Below are positions 35,478 to 44,569 of a stretch of 64,000 bases of DNA, one piece after another; position 1 is the stretch's first letter, and the number at the start of each line of letters is the position of its first letter. A model generated the notes under the pieces. The model made no database searches, had not been told where the DNA came from, and was given only the letters and a program-made list of their open reading frames with translations. A program made the translations under genes and the position numbers. Source of the stretch: Microthrixaceae bacterium (GTDB taxonomy: Bacteria; Actinomycetota; Acidimicrobiia; Acidimicrobiales; DATDAH01); the NCBI GenBank assembly GCA_020637195.1, contig JACJWK010000002.1, forward strand, positions 62,001 to 126,000. The letters are read 5' to 3'.

Positions 35478-35558
35478 GCGGCCGCGGGCGTGGCGCGCTG
35501 CGGGTGGGTAGCGTCTGGCCACCGGCGAGAAGCGGCGAGACGCGGCGAGGAGCGAGCG

Positions 35559-36026
35559 ATGGCGGGCAAGGACACGTTCACGGTCGAGCGCTCGACGACG
35601 ATCGACGCGCCGGCGGCCGCGGTCTTCGCGCGCCTGGTCGACTTCCACCGGTGGGGTGAGTGGTCGCCGTGGGAGGACATCGATCCGGCGATGTCACGCA
35701 CCTTCTCGGGTGCGGAGTCGGGCGTCGGCGCGGTCTACGAGTGGAGCGGGAACAAGAAGGCCGGCGCGGGGCGCATGGAGGTGCTCGCGGTGGAGGCCCC
35801 GGGCGCCGCCACCATCGACCTGCAGTTCCTGAAGCCGTTCAAGGCCCACAACACGATCCGCTTCACGCTGGCCGAGGAGTCAGGGGCGACGGCCGTCACG
35901 TGGACCATGACCGGTCCGACGACCTTCATGACCCGGGTCATGGGGATCTTCAAGAGCATGGACGCCATGGTCGGCCCCGACTTCGAGAAGGGCCTGGCCC
36001 GGTTGAAGGCCGCCGCCGAGGACTGA
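35559..36026 (+). CDS. SRPBCC family protein (polyketide cyclase/START-like)
   Basis: A 155-residue helix-grip protein: DTFTVERSTTIDAPAAAVFA, DFHRWGEWSPWEDIDPAM and EWSGNKKAGAGRME are the characteristic SRPBCC opening, and a long C-terminal helix (SMDAMVGPDFEKGLARLKA) closes the ligand pocket. It presumably binds a hydrophobic ligand in the cytoplasm; no catalytic residues stand out. The ATG at 35559 follows GAGGAG; TAGCGT at 35508-35513 is a probable -10 about 45 bp upstream. The 5' frame is open beyond the start but reads as low-complexity. Confidence 0.85.
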   Translation: MAGKDTFTVERSTTIDAPAAAVFARLVDFHRWGEWSPWEDIDPAMSRTFSGAESGVGAVYEWSGNKKAGAGRMEVLAVEAPGAATIDLQFLKPFKAHNTIRFTLAEESGATAVTWTMTGPTTFMTRVMGIFKSMDAMVGPDFEKGLARLKAAAED

Positions 36027-36041
36027 CCCGGCCGCCGGCGC

Positions 36042-36434
36042 TCAGGCCCGGCCCAGGATGCGCGCCACGCGGAGCTCGATGGCCACCCGGTCGTCGCGGG
36101 GGCGGGGCGGCTGGTAGCGCGCGCCGTAGCGCCGCTCGGCCTCGGCCACTCGGGCCGGGTCGTCGGTCACGGTGGCGACGCCTTCGAGGGTGAGCCACCG
36201 ACCGCCGTCGTGCTGGCTCACCGCCGCGGGGCCGCCGGCGCCGACGTTGGCCACCTTGCGGGCGTCGCGGGCCGAGATGATCCGCACGAGACGGGCCTCG
36301 GGGTCGTACGAGAACCCGACGGGGACGACGTGGGGGGTGCCGTCCGGGCGCAGGGTGGTGAGCGTGGCGAGGTGGCGCTCGGCGAGGAACGCCAGCACCT
36401 CCGCGCCTGGGTCCTCGACGTCGACGGCCATCAC
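36042..36434 (-). CDS. PPOX-class F420-dependent oxidoreductase
   Basis: A 130-residue split-barrel flavin/deazaflavin protein. RHLATLTTLRPDGTPHVVPV followed by VGFSYD and ISARDARKVANV is the pattern of the actinobacterial PPOX family that uses F420, related to F420-dependent biliverdin and quinone reductases. The C-terminus DRVAIELRVARI is the family ending. Two starts are possible, GTG at 36434 and ATG at 36431; TAGGTT (36445-36440) lies 5 or 8 nt before them. It is convergent with the SRPBCC gene, 15 bp apart. Confidence 0.88.
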   Translation of the reverse strand: MMAVDVEDPGAEVLAFLAERHLATLTTLRPDGTPHVVPVGFSYDPEARLVRIISARDARKVANVGAGGPAAVSQHDGGRWLTLEGVATVTDDPARVAEAERRYGARYQPPRPRDDRVAIELRVARILGRA

Positions 36435-36499
36435 CGGCGAACCTACCGCTGCGCCGGCCGCGCTTCCCGTTCGGCGGCGCAGCGGCCAAGATCGTGGGC

Positions 36500-37060
36500 A
36501 TGGCCGACGAGCCCGACCGCGCCCCCGGCTCGCCCGGGCCCACGGCCCCTCACCCCCGTTCGCCCGAGGGCGCCGCGCCGTTCCTGCCGGACGCCTGGTG
36601 GCGCCTGAGCCTGCTGCGGCGCCGGGAGATCGCGCTGGCCGTCGTGGCCCTCGCCGTGCTGGCGGTCGGGGGCGGGCTGTTCCTGGTGCTGCGCGATCCC
36701 GGGAGCGGGTCGACCGACGCCGAGGCGTCCTCGTCCGCGACCGCGGCCGCAGCCGGGACGACCGCCACCACCGTCACCGACGTCGACCCCGACACCTACG
36801 TCGCCTCCATGTCGCCCCAGCGGGTGGAGACGTTCAACTCGCTCGCGGGCTGCGAGTCGAGCGGCAACTGGTCGGAGGACTCCGGCAACGGGTTCTACGG
36901 CGGGCTCCAGTTCACCCTCGAGTCCTGGCAGGCCGTCGGGGGCAGCGGGAACCCCGCCTCGACCTCGCAGAACGAGCAGATCATGCGGGGGAGCCTGCTC
37001 CAGGCGCGGCAGGGCTGGGTGGCCTGGCCGGCCTGCGCCTCGCAGCTCGGCCTGACCTGA
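36500..37060 (+). CDS. Resuscitation-promoting-factor-like transglycosylase
   Basis: A 186-residue secreted or membrane-anchored protein. A cytoplasmic Pro-rich segment (1-40) leads to one transmembrane helix (EIALAVVALAVLAVGGGLFL, about 43-63), a Ser/Ala/Thr linker and an Rpf catalytic domain (112-186): CESSGNW with catalytic Glu119, GFYGGLQFTLESW, and the final QGWVAWPACASQLGL. Cys118 and Cys179 are placed to form the Rpf disulfide. Rpf proteins cleave peptidoglycan and wake dormant actinobacterial cells. An in-frame GTG lies at 36494, but ATG 36500 is 7 nt after CAAGAT, a weak -10, and is preferred slightly. Confidence 0.9.
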   Translation: MADEPDRAPGSPGPTAPHPRSPEGAAPFLPDAWWRLSLLRRREIALAVVALAVLAVGGGLFLVLRDPGSGSTDAEASSSATAAAAGTTATTVTDVDPDTYVASMSPQRVETFNSLAGCESSGNWSEDSGNGFYGGLQFTLESWQAVGGSGNPASTSQNEQIMRGSLLQARQGWVAWPACASQLGLT

Positions 37061-37067
37061 GCGCGGC

Positions 37068-37457
37068 TCAGTCCGCCAACGAGGTGAGCGCGTCGCCGAT
37101 GAGGCGACGGGCCTCGTCGGCCACGGGTGACAGCTCGTCGCGGTCGACGAGGGTGGCCATCATCCCGGGGTCCATCGCCTCGACGAGCACGCCGTGCTCG
37201 GTCTCGCGCACGACGACGTTGCAGGGCAACAGCACCCCGATCTGCGGCTCGATGTCGAGGGCCCGGCCCGCCAGGCCGGGGTTGCACGCGCCCACGATCA
37301 CGTAGGGCGCCATCTCCTTGCCGATCTTGGCCCGCAGGGTGGCGGCCACGTCCACCTCCGTGAGCGTCCCGAACCCCTGCTCGGCGAGCGCGGCCTTCAC
37401 CGCCTCGACCGCCTCGGCGAACGGCGACGACAGGACGACCACTTCCTCGAACACCAC
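37068..37457 (-). CDS. DUF302 domain protein
   Basis: A 129-residue protein that is one DUF302 domain: SPFAEAVEAVKAALAEQGFG, TEVDVAATLRAKIGKEMAPY, then VIVGACNPGLAGRALDIEPQ and LLPCNVVVRE. The ACNP and LLPCNV cysteine/histidine-like blocks are typical. DUF302 proteins are small alpha/beta proteins of unknown biochemical role, often stress-linked. The upstream start is not certain; GTG at 37457 is chosen because GAGGAGG lies 9 nt before it. It faces the DosR-like box at 37541-37554 located 84 bp upstream of this start. Confidence 0.75.
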   Translation of the reverse strand: MVFEEVVVLSSPFAEAVEAVKAALAEQGFGTLTEVDVAATLRAKIGKEMAPYVIVGACNPGLAGRALDIEPQIGVLLPCNVVVRETEHGVLVEAMDPGMMATLVDRDELSPVADEARRLIGDALTSLAD

Positions 37458-37540
37458 GGGGACCACCTCCTCGGTGCCCAGGGCGCCCCGGATCCGACGG
37501 TTGACCTCCTCACGGTACGGAGCGACCGTTCCCTCCCCAA

Positions 37541-37554
37541 GGGACCAAGGTCCC
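37541..37554. promoter_or_regulatory. DosR/OsdR-like palindrome GGGACC-AA-GGTCCC
   Basis: GGGACCAAGGTCCC is a perfect inverted repeat in the roughly 200-bp gap between the divergent DUF302 and quinone-oxidoreductase genes. Mycobacterial DosR boxes have the same core (GGGAC-n4-GTCCC), and Streptomyces OsdR sites are similar. It is symmetric and so could act on both flanking genes. No sensor kinase/regulator pair is inside the window. Confidence 0.5.
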
Positions 37555-37658
37555 GAGGGCCGCGGTCGTCGGGGCCCGACGGCGGTCCGTAGGATCGAGA
37601 CGAGCTGACGGGTCCGTTCCGGTCCCGGCTCGATCGACCCCGACCCCGAAGGAGTGCC

Positions 37659-38654
37659 GTGCGAGCCGTGCTGTCCAACGAGCCGGGAGGGCCCGAGACC
37701 CTCGTCCTCGCCGACGTGGCGGCGCCCGCCGCCGGTCCGGGCGAGGTGGTGGTCGACGTCGAGGCGGTGGCGGTCAACTACCCCGACGTGCTCATCATCG
37801 AGGACCTCTACCAGTTCCGGCCCCAGCGACCCTTCGCGCCCGGCGCCGAGGTCGCCGGCACCGTGTCGTCGGTCGGGGACGGGGTCACCAGCCCCTCCGT
37901 GGGTGACCGCGTCCTCGCGGTCCCCGGCTTCGGCGGGATGGTCGAGCAGCTCGCGGTGAAGGCCGACGCGTGCATCCCGATCCCGGCGTCGATGCCCTCG
38001 GACGAGGCCGCGGCCTTCGTGATGGCGTACGGCACCAGCCACTACGCGCTGAAGGACCGGGCGCACGCCCGCGAGGGCGAGTCGCTCCTCGTGCTGGGTG
38101 CCGCCGGGGGCGTCGGGCTCGCGGCGGTGCAGCTGGGCGCCGCCATGGGGCTGCACGTCATCGCCGGCGCCAGCTCGCAGGAGAAGGTGGACCTGTGCCT
38201 CGCCCACGGCGCCTCGGCCGGGATCGTGTACCCCCGCCAGCCGCTCGACCGGTCACAGCAGAAGGCGTTCGCCGACGAGATCAAGGCCGCCGGCGGCGGT
38301 GGGGTCGACATCGTCTACGACGCCGTCGGCGGCGACTACGCCGAGCCGGCCGTGCGGGCCCTCAACTGGGAGGGGCGGTTCCTCGTGATCGGCTTCCCCG
38401 CCGGGATCCCCGCCCTTCCCCTGAACCTGACGCTGCTCAAGTCCTGCCAGATCGTCGGGGTGTTCTGGGGTGCGTTCGTGATGAGCCGGCCCGACGAGAA
38501 CGCGGCCAACCTGGCCGAGCTCTTCGCCCTCTACGAGGCGGGGAAGGTGAAGCCCCACATCTCGGCCCGGTTCCCGTTGGAGGAGGCGGCTGACGCCATC
38601 TCGATGCTCGGCGAGCGGCGGGCCGAGGGCAAGGTCGTCGTCACCGTCGCCTGA
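37659..38654 (+). CDS. NADPH:quinone oxidoreductase family protein (MDR superfamily)
   Basis: A 331-residue medium-chain dehydrogenase/reductase without the structural zinc cysteines. EPGGPETLVL, VAVNYPDVLII, GAEVAGTVSSVGDGV and LVLGAAGGVGLAAVQLGAAM (AxGGVGxxA nucleotide motif) place it with quinone oxidoreductase/enoyl-reductase types that reduce quinones or enones with NADPH. GAAGGAG and GTG at 37659 form the start. It is divergent from DUF302 and shares the DosR-like box in their common promoter region, so it may be hypoxia- or NO-responsive. Confidence 0.9.
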   Translation: MRAVLSNEPGGPETLVLADVAAPAAGPGEVVVDVEAVAVNYPDVLIIEDLYQFRPQRPFAPGAEVAGTVSSVGDGVTSPSVGDRVLAVPGFGGMVEQLAVKADACIPIPASMPSDEAAAFVMAYGTSHYALKDRAHAREGESLLVLGAAGGVGLAAVQLGAAMGLHVIAGASSQEKVDLCLAHGASAGIVYPRQPLDRSQQKAFADEIKAAGGGGVDIVYDAVGGDYAEPAVRALNWEGRFLVIGFPAGIPALPLNLTLLKSCQIVGVFWGAFVMSRPDENAANLAELFALYEAGKVKPHISARFPLEEAADAISMLGERRAEGKVVVTVA

Positions 38655-39332
38655 TCACGCGCCGCGCCGGGCCATGTCGGCGAACGCGGCGTCGACGCGC
38701 TCGTCGATGTCGGGCACGTCGGCCCGGACGAGGGCACGGACCTCGGCCAGCACGACGGTGAGCCGGTGGGTGAGCGGGTGCTCGGGGAGCCGTGCCCGGA
38801 ACACCTGGGCCAGCGCCTCGTAGTACCAGAGCTGGTACTCGGCTCGGGACTCGTTGAAGCGCGCCCAGGTCTCGGGGCCGGCGTCGCGGTAGTCGGCGAG
38901 GAACGAGCCGGCGTTCTGGAGCTTGTCGGCCACCGAGACCTCCAGCACCTCGTCGGGCTCGGTGGCCAGCTTGGCGATGTAGGCCGGCTTGCGGTCGAGC
39001 CACGGGACCTTGGTGATGTCGCTCGTCGTGTCGACCAGGCTGTCGGACAGGGCGGCGACCAGCTCGGCCACGTGCGGGTCGACCTCGGACGCGATCCGGT
39101 CGAGCGTGGCCCGTCCGCCGGCGTCCTCGGCGGCGTCGTGGAGGTAGGCGGCCGCGACCTGTGCCTCGGAGCCCCCCGAGTCCCGCACGAGCTCGGCCAC
39201 CGGGTCGAGGTGGCCGTCGACGTAGGTGACGCCGCTGCCCTTGCGGCGCTGCCCGGCGTGGAGCTCGACGGCGAGGGCGCGCGCCCGGGCGGGCAGGCCC
39301 CCGGCGGGCGGGACGGGCGAGGGATCGGTCAC
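38655..39332 (-). CDS. HD-domain phosphohydrolase (RelA/SpoT-hydrolase or Mesh1-like)
   Basis: A 225-residue single-domain HD hydrolase. GSGVTYVDGHLDPVAELV with His41, then YLHDAAEDAGG with the His65-Asp66 pair, and VADKLQNAG later, follow the motif order of the (p)ppGpp hydrolase domain. The synthetase domain and regulatory domains of Rel are absent, so a small alarmone or nucleotide hydrolase is the best guess. GTG at 39332 (or GTG 39338) with AGGAGAGG upstream sets the start. Its C-terminal part (LTHRLTVVLAEVRALVRADV) is helical and family-specific. Convergent with the quinone oxidoreductase gene: stops adjacent. Confidence 0.75.
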   Translation of the reverse strand: MTDPSPVPPAGGLPARARALAVELHAGQRRKGSGVTYVDGHLDPVAELVRDSGGSEAQVAAAYLHDAAEDAGGRATLDRIASEVDPHVAELVAALSDSLVDTTSDITKVPWLDRKPAYIAKLATEPDEVLEVSVADKLQNAGSFLADYRDAGPETWARFNESRAEYQLWYYEALAQVFRARLPEHPLTHRLTVVLAEVRALVRADVPDIDERVDAAFADMARRGA

Positions 39333-39378
39333 GGGCACATCCTCTCCTACGCCGGGCCTGTGACCGCGGCGGCCCCGG

Positions 39379-41394
39379 TCACGGTCGGGCGGGGCGCACC
39401 TCGACCCGGGCGTCGTTGAAGCGGGCACCCCCGGCGAGGTCCGAGAGCGTGTCCGGGGCGAACACGTTGGCGGTCCACCCCTCGGGCGTCGCCTCGCACC
39501 AGAGTCCCTTCGGCATCACCGCGACGCCGGCGCGGACGTCGGGCGCCACCGCGACCGGCACGCGGACCTCGTGGCGACCGTCGCTCACCACGACCGGGTC
39601 GCCGTCGGCCAGGCCGCGGGCCGCGGCGTCGTCGGGGTGGAGGCGCACGGCCGGGTCCGGAGGGTCGTACTCGGCGAACATCGAGGTGACCGTGCGGTTG
39701 GTCGCGGGGGTGAGCAGGGTGAGGGGCCCGCCGTCCTGGTCGTTCTCGCGGAACACCGGCAACCGGTCGGCGCCGGCGCGCACGTCGGCGTCGGTGGCCA
39801 CGAGCCGGGCGCGCGGCTCGCCCCCGTCGGCGTGGGCGGGCCACACGTCGCGGAACTGGACGAAGCCCTCGCGCTGGAGGCGCAGCGGCGGCGACAGGCC
39901 CGCCAGCAGCGCCTCTCTCAGCCGGGCGGGAGCGGGGTCGAAGGCCGCGCCGTCGAGGCCGAGGCGCACGGCGAGCCCGTGGGCGACCTCGTTGTTGGTC
40001 CGGCTCTCGCCGACCCGGGGGATCACCGCCGGCGCGTCCTGCACGACGTAGCTGCCGTAGCCGGCGACGAGGTCGTCGGCCTCGAAGTGGGTGGTGGCGG
40101 GCAGCACGACGTCCGCGAAGCGGGCGGTGTCGGTCAGCACCTGGTCGTGCACGACCGTGAACAGGTCCTCGCGGGCGAGCCCGGCGTGGACCGCGGCCTG
40201 GCCGGGGCAGGTCGCGGCCGGGTTCGAGCCCTGCACGAGCAGCACCCGAACCGGGCCACCCTCGCCGGCCAGGGCCGCGCCCAGGCGGTTCATGTTCACC
40301 ACGCGGCGGCCCGCGGCGGGGGGTGCGTCGCCGAGCACCGCGGCGCGGATGCCGCCCGTGGCGGGCTCCTTCGGGCTGGTGGAGCCCACCACGCCGGTGC
40401 CGGGGCGGCCGAAGGCGCCGGCCAGGGCCCAGAGCGAGAGGGCGGCACGGTGGGCGCTGCCGCCGTTGCGGTTGCGCTCCATGCCCCAGCCGACTCGCAG
40501 CAGGGGCCGCTCGGCGGCGACGAGGTCCGCGGCCAGCCCGGTGAGGTCGGCGGCGGCGACGCCGCAGACCGCCGCGGCCCGGTCGACCGGCCATGCCCGG
40601 CAGGCGGCGAGGTACTCGTCGGCGCCCTCGACGTGGGCGGCGACGAACCCGCGGTCGACGCCGCCGAGCCGCTCGAGCTCGGCCGCGACGGCGAGGGCCA
40701 GCACGACGTCGGTGCCGGGGCGGACCCCCAGGTGGCGGTCGGCCTTGCCCGCCAGCGGCGTCCGTCGGGGGTCGATCACCACGAGCCGCGTGCCCGCCCG
40801 GCGGCGCTGCTCCACGAGCGTGCCGAAGTGCGAGTTCGACACCGTGGGGTTCGCCCCCCACACCACGATCAGGTCGCTGTGGGGGGCATCGAGCGGATCG
40901 CCGCTCGGCATGGTCCCGAGGACGAGGCGCCACGCCTCGCCCGCGGTGGCGGCGCAGATGGTGTCGTCCACCGACGCGGTGCCGAGGGCCTCGAACACGA
41001 GGGGCGTGAGGCCCGCCGCCGCCACCACGCCGGCCGACGAGTTGTAGAGGTAGGGCACGACCGAGGCGGGGCCGTCCTCGGCGATCGCGGTCCGGATCGC
41101 GGCGGCCACCCGGTCGAGGGCCTCGTCCCAGGAGATCCGCTCGAAACGGTCCGAGCCCTTCGGGCCGGTTCGGGCGAGCGGCGTGGTCAGGCGCTGGGGG
41201 CCGTGGACCCGCCGGGTCATGCGGCGGACCTTCCGGCAGATCCACCCCTCGGTCAGGGGGTTGGCGGCCTCGTCAGGCGGCGTCGCGTCGATGGCCACGA
41301 TCCGGTCGCCGGCGACCTCGACGTCGAGCGAGCAGCCGTCGGGGCAGTCGAGCGGGCACGCGGTGCGCACCCGGTGGGTCGAGGTCGGGGCCAT
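39379..41394 (-). CDS. Molybdopterin-dependent oxidoreductase (second of three)
   Basis: A 671-residue bis-MGD enzyme. The [4Fe-4S] motif is C-x3-C-x3-C (Cys13, Cys17, Cys21) with Cys53 in GWICRKV, different from the other two homologues in the window. TICAATAGEAW may supply the Mo ligand; VVWGANPTVSNSHF, FGRPGTGVVG and the C-terminal TNRTVTSMFAEYDPPDPAVRLHPDD block form the MGD domains. Substrate unknown. The ATG at 41394 lies 6 nt after TAGGGT (41406-41401), so it is read from its own leaderless promoter, divergent-like from the SRPBCC gene which is in the same direction 41 bp upstream. No small partner subunit is adjacent. Confidence 0.87.
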   Translation of the reverse strand: MAPTSTHRVRTACPLDCPDGCSLDVEVAGDRIVAIDATPPDEAANPLTEGWICRKVRRMTRRVHGPQRLTTPLARTGPKGSDRFERISWDEALDRVAAAIRTAIAEDGPASVVPYLYNSSAGVVAAAGLTPLVFEALGTASVDDTICAATAGEAWRLVLGTMPSGDPLDAPHSDLIVVWGANPTVSNSHFGTLVEQRRRAGTRLVVIDPRRTPLAGKADRHLGVRPGTDVVLALAVAAELERLGGVDRGFVAAHVEGADEYLAACRAWPVDRAAAVCGVAAADLTGLAADLVAAERPLLRVGWGMERNRNGGSAHRAALSLWALAGAFGRPGTGVVGSTSPKEPATGGIRAAVLGDAPPAAGRRVVNMNRLGAALAGEGGPVRVLLVQGSNPAATCPGQAAVHAGLAREDLFTVVHDQVLTDTARFADVVLPATTHFEADDLVAGYGSYVVQDAPAVIPRVGESRTNNEVAHGLAVRLGLDGAAFDPAPARLREALLAGLSPPLRLQREGFVQFRDVWPAHADGGEPRARLVATDADVRAGADRLPVFRENDQDGGPLTLLTPATNRTVTSMFAEYDPPDPAVRLHPDDAAARGLADGDPVVVSDGRHEVRVPVAVAPDVRAGVAVMPKGLWCEATPEGWTANVFAPDTLSDLAGGARFNDARVEVRPARP

Positions 41395-41435
41395 GGCCAG
41401 ACCCTACGGAACGGGCGGTCGGGCCGCCGGGGGTT

Positions 41436-41894
41436 TCAGTCCCGCTCGAGCTCGGCCTTCATGCGCTCGAGCGTCGTCCGCATGCCCTCCCGGTTGGTTC
41501 GGCCCCGGGCCCAGCCGAGCAGGAACCAGTAGACGCGGGTGGGCACGGTGTCGGGGAGGCGGAACGACTCGGTGACGTCGGTGCCGCCGCCCTCGGCCGC
41601 GGCCAGGTCGTAGCGCCAGCTGTTGAGGACCCGACCGTCGGGGCCGACGGTGAACGCGAAGGTCTCGTTCGGGACGCACTCGGTGACCGTGCACTCGGCC
41701 CAGTAGGTCGGGCCTCGGCCGTTGCGCTTGACGTGGCCCCGGAAGCGGGCGCCCACGGCCGGGCCGGTGGCGTCGCCGAGCCACTCGGCCTCGAAGGTCT
41801 CGGGGCTGTAGCGGCCGATCTGGGTGACGTCGCTGACCAGGTCCCAGACCTGCTCGGGGTCGGCGTCGATGTGGACGGTGACCGAGTCGTGCAT
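41436..41894 (-). CDS. SRPBCC family protein (START-like, second type)
   Basis: A 152-residue ligand-binding protein: DSVTVHIDADPEQVWDLVSD, FEAEWLG, GARFRGHVKRNGRG and a C-terminal TNREGMRTTLERMKAELERD helix. This layout is the mycobacterial SRPBCC type found in lipid-metabolism clusters. The ATG at 41894 lies 6 nt after TAGGGT (41906-41901), a leaderless arrangement, so it is probably transcribed separately from the MMPL gene 39 bp upstream. Its ligand is unknown. Confidence 0.82.
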   Translation of the reverse strand: MHDSVTVHIDADPEQVWDLVSDVTQIGRYSPETFEAEWLGDATGPAVGARFRGHVKRNGRGPTYWAECTVTECVPNETFAFTVGPDGRVLNSWRYDLAAAEGGGTDVTESFRLPDTVPTRVYWFLLGWARGRTNREGMRTTLERMKAELERD

Positions 41895-41933
41895 CCCGAG
41901 ACCCTAGGGGGGCCGGGCGGTGACCCGCTCGGC

Positions 41934-44393
41934 TCAGGTCGTGGGCTCGCCGGCGCCGACGAGCTCGGGCTCGTCGGTGGGGGCGGGCCCGTCCGCGGGC
42001 AGGTCGTCGGCGGACGCGTCCTCGATGTGGCCCTCGACGTCGATGTTGGGCAGGATCCGGTCGAGCCAGCGCGGCAGCCACCAGTTCCTGTCGCCGAGCA
42101 GCTCCATGGTGGCGGGCACCAACAGCATGCGGACGATCGTGGCGTCGAGGAGGATGGCCGAGGCCAAGCCGACGCCCATGAGCTTGACCGTGCGGTCCTG
42201 CTCGAGGATGAAGCTGCCGAAGACGAACACCATGATCGCGGCCGCCGCGGTGATCACCTTCGCCGTGGCCGCGAGCCCGTCGGCCACCGACCCGCGGGCG
42301 TCGCCCGTGCGGTGCCACTCCTCGCGGACCCGTGAGAGCAGGAACACCTCGTAGTCCATCGACAGGCCGAACACGATGGCGAACATCATCATCGGCATCC
42401 ACGGCTCGATGGGCGCCGGGGCGACGCCGGTGAGGTCGCTGAGCCACCCCCACTGGAACAGGGCCACGACGATGCCGTAGGCGGCCGCGATCGACAGCAG
42501 GTTCATGACCACCGCCTTGAGCGGCACCAGCAGCGACCGGAACACGACCATGAGGAGCAGGAACGACAGCAACAGCACGGCCCCGAAGAACCAGGGCAGC
42601 CGGGAGGTGAGGAAGTCGGAGAAGTCGAGGTTGACCGCGACGTTGCCCGACACGTTGATCTCGACGCCGGCGTCGTCCTCGATCGGCGGGAGCACGTCGT
42701 CGCGCAGCCGGTTGACGAGCTGCGTGGTCTCCTCGGCCTGGGGCCCGGTGGTCGGGATCACCTGCCAGACGACCGCGGCCGGGTCGTCGGGGTCGTTGGG
42801 CTGGGCCGGCGAGGCGAACACGACGCCGGGGTCGTCGGCGACCGCGGCCTGCACGGCCTCGAGGCTCGACAGGTCGGTGCCGGCGGGCAGCTCGGCCACG
42901 AGGAGCAGGGGGCCGTTGAAGCCGGCGCCGAAGCCCTCGACCAGGAGGTCGTAGGCCTGGCGGGTGCTGGTGTCCTCGGGGAAGTTGCTCTCGTCGGAGA
43001 AGCCGAGGCGCAGCCCGAGCACCGGCAGGGCCAGGACGAGCAGCAGGGCGGTGGCGCCGATCGCGCTGATCCAGGGGTGGTGCTGGACCACGCGGCTCCA
43101 CCGGTAGGCGACGGTCTGGTGGCGGGGCTTGACCGGCCGGCGGGGCACCTCGGCCTTGAGCGGGCGCAGGAAGGGGATCCACCGGGCCAGGAAGCTGACC
43201 AGGAGCACGAGGACGGCGACGGGCAGGCCGAGCATGAGCGGGGTCAGCCCGAGCCCGACGCCGGCGAGGGACACGGCCACGAGGCCGGCGGCGATCAGGC
43301 CCCGCCACCGGGTGACCTCGACGCGCTCGCCGGCGAAGCCGAGCAGCGCCGGCAGCAGGGTCATCGAGGCGAGCACGGTGACGGCCACGACCGCGGCGGC
43401 GCCGATGGCCAGGCCCTGCACGAAGCTGACCCCCATGAGCAACATGCCGAGGAGGGAGATGACGACGGTGGCGCCGGCGAAGACGACCGAGCGCCCGGCG
43501 GTGTCGAGCGAGATGCCCACCGACTCGCGCACGGTGTGACCGGCGTGGAGCTGCTCGCGGTAGCGGGTGACCACCAGGAGCGCGTAGTCGATGCCGACGC
43601 CGAGGCCGATCATGATGCCGAGGAAGGTGGCGAAGTCGGGGATGACCACCACGTTGCTGAGCAGCGTGATGAGCGCCTGGCCGATGCCGATGCCGAACAG
43701 CGCGACGCCGACGGGCAGGCCCATGGCCAGGACCGAACCGAAGGCGAGGATGAGGATGACGATGGCGAACGCCAGCCCGATGACCTCGGACTCGGGCTCC
43801 TGGAACTCGGCGAAGATGAAGCCGCCCAGCTCGATGTTCAGCCCGTCGACCTCGGGGGCGTCCTCGAGGATCTGGTCGCGGATCTCCTGGCCCCGCTCCC
43901 ACTCGACGTCGTCGGGGAGCTCGACGTTGGCGTACGCGATCTCGCCGGCGCGCGGTCCCTGGCTGGAGACCAGGAGCGCGCCCTGCTCGTCGTAGGGGCT
44001 CTCCACCCGGACGACGTCGTCGTACGCGGCGACCTCGGCGAGGAGCTCCTCCATGGCCGACTGGACCGCAGGGTCGTCGACGCCCTGGTCGGCCTCGAAC
44101 ACGATCGTGCCGACGATGCCGGTGCCCTGGCCGCCGAAGGCGTCGTCGAGGATGTCGAAGCCCCGCTTGGACTCGACGTCGGGCAGGTTGAACTCGTCGC
44201 GGAAGTCGTTGCCGACCGACCCGGCCAGGATGTTCACGGCGAGCAGGGCCACGATCCACGCGCCCAGCACCCACCGGCGCCGGTCGTGGCAGAACGGGCC
44301 GATGCGGGCGAAGATCCCGGGCTTGCGATCCTCGTCCGGTCGTGCGGGGGTGTCGACGCTGCTCACCTGCGGGGCTCCTTCGCTCACGGTCAC
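41934..44393 (-). CDS. MMPL/RND family transporter
   Basis: An 819-residue inner-membrane transporter of the RND/MMPL superfamily. About 12 hydrophobic helices occur in two repeats, each with a large extracytoplasmic loop (residues about 60-190 and 450-590). DYALLVVTRYREQ in the first repeat and GLSMDYEVFLLSRVREEW in the second carry the conserved Asp-Tyr pairs that relay protons. In actinobacteria such pumps export lipids or small molecules, or act in drug efflux. The GTG at 44393 is preceded by a weak GGAG region; TAGCCT about 80 bp upstream may be its -10. It is followed by the SRPBCC gene, perhaps its lipid-binding partner. Confidence 0.88.
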   Translation of the reverse strand: MTVSEGAPQVSSVDTPARPDEDRKPGIFARIGPFCHDRRRWVLGAWIVALLAVNILAGSVGNDFRDEFNLPDVESKRGFDILDDAFGGQGTGIVGTIVFEADQGVDDPAVQSAMEELLAEVAAYDDVVRVESPYDEQGALLVSSQGPRAGEIAYANVELPDDVEWERGQEIRDQILEDAPEVDGLNIELGGFIFAEFQEPESEVIGLAFAIVILILAFGSVLAMGLPVGVALFGIGIGQALITLLSNVVVIPDFATFLGIMIGLGVGIDYALLVVTRYREQLHAGHTVRESVGISLDTAGRSVVFAGATVVISLLGMLLMGVSFVQGLAIGAAAVVAVTVLASMTLLPALLGFAGERVEVTRWRGLIAAGLVAVSLAGVGLGLTPLMLGLPVAVLVLLVSFLARWIPFLRPLKAEVPRRPVKPRHQTVAYRWSRVVQHHPWISAIGATALLLVLALPVLGLRLGFSDESNFPEDTSTRQAYDLLVEGFGAGFNGPLLLVAELPAGTDLSSLEAVQAAVADDPGVVFASPAQPNDPDDPAAVVWQVIPTTGPQAEETTQLVNRLRDDVLPPIEDDAGVEINVSGNVAVNLDFSDFLTSRLPWFFGAVLLLSFLLLMVVFRSLLVPLKAVVMNLLSIAAAYGIVVALFQWGWLSDLTGVAPAPIEPWMPMMMFAIVFGLSMDYEVFLLSRVREEWHRTGDARGSVADGLAATAKVITAAAAIMVFVFGSFILEQDRTVKLMGVGLASAILLDATIVRMLLVPATMELLGDRNWWLPRWLDRILPNIDVEGHIEDASADDLPADGPAPTDEPELVGAGEPTT

Positions 44394-44569
44394 GCGGGTT
44401 CCGACCGCTCTCCGCCCTGAGAATCATCGGTGCGGGGCGGTGCCGGGCCGTGCCGGGCCGGCCGCCGCCCAGGGAGCGAGGCTACCGGTGCGCCGGTGCG
44501 TCGTGCATGGGAAATCGCGATGTTGTGAACGACGTCACGAGCGCGGAGGGCCCGCGGGCCCTCCCCGGC

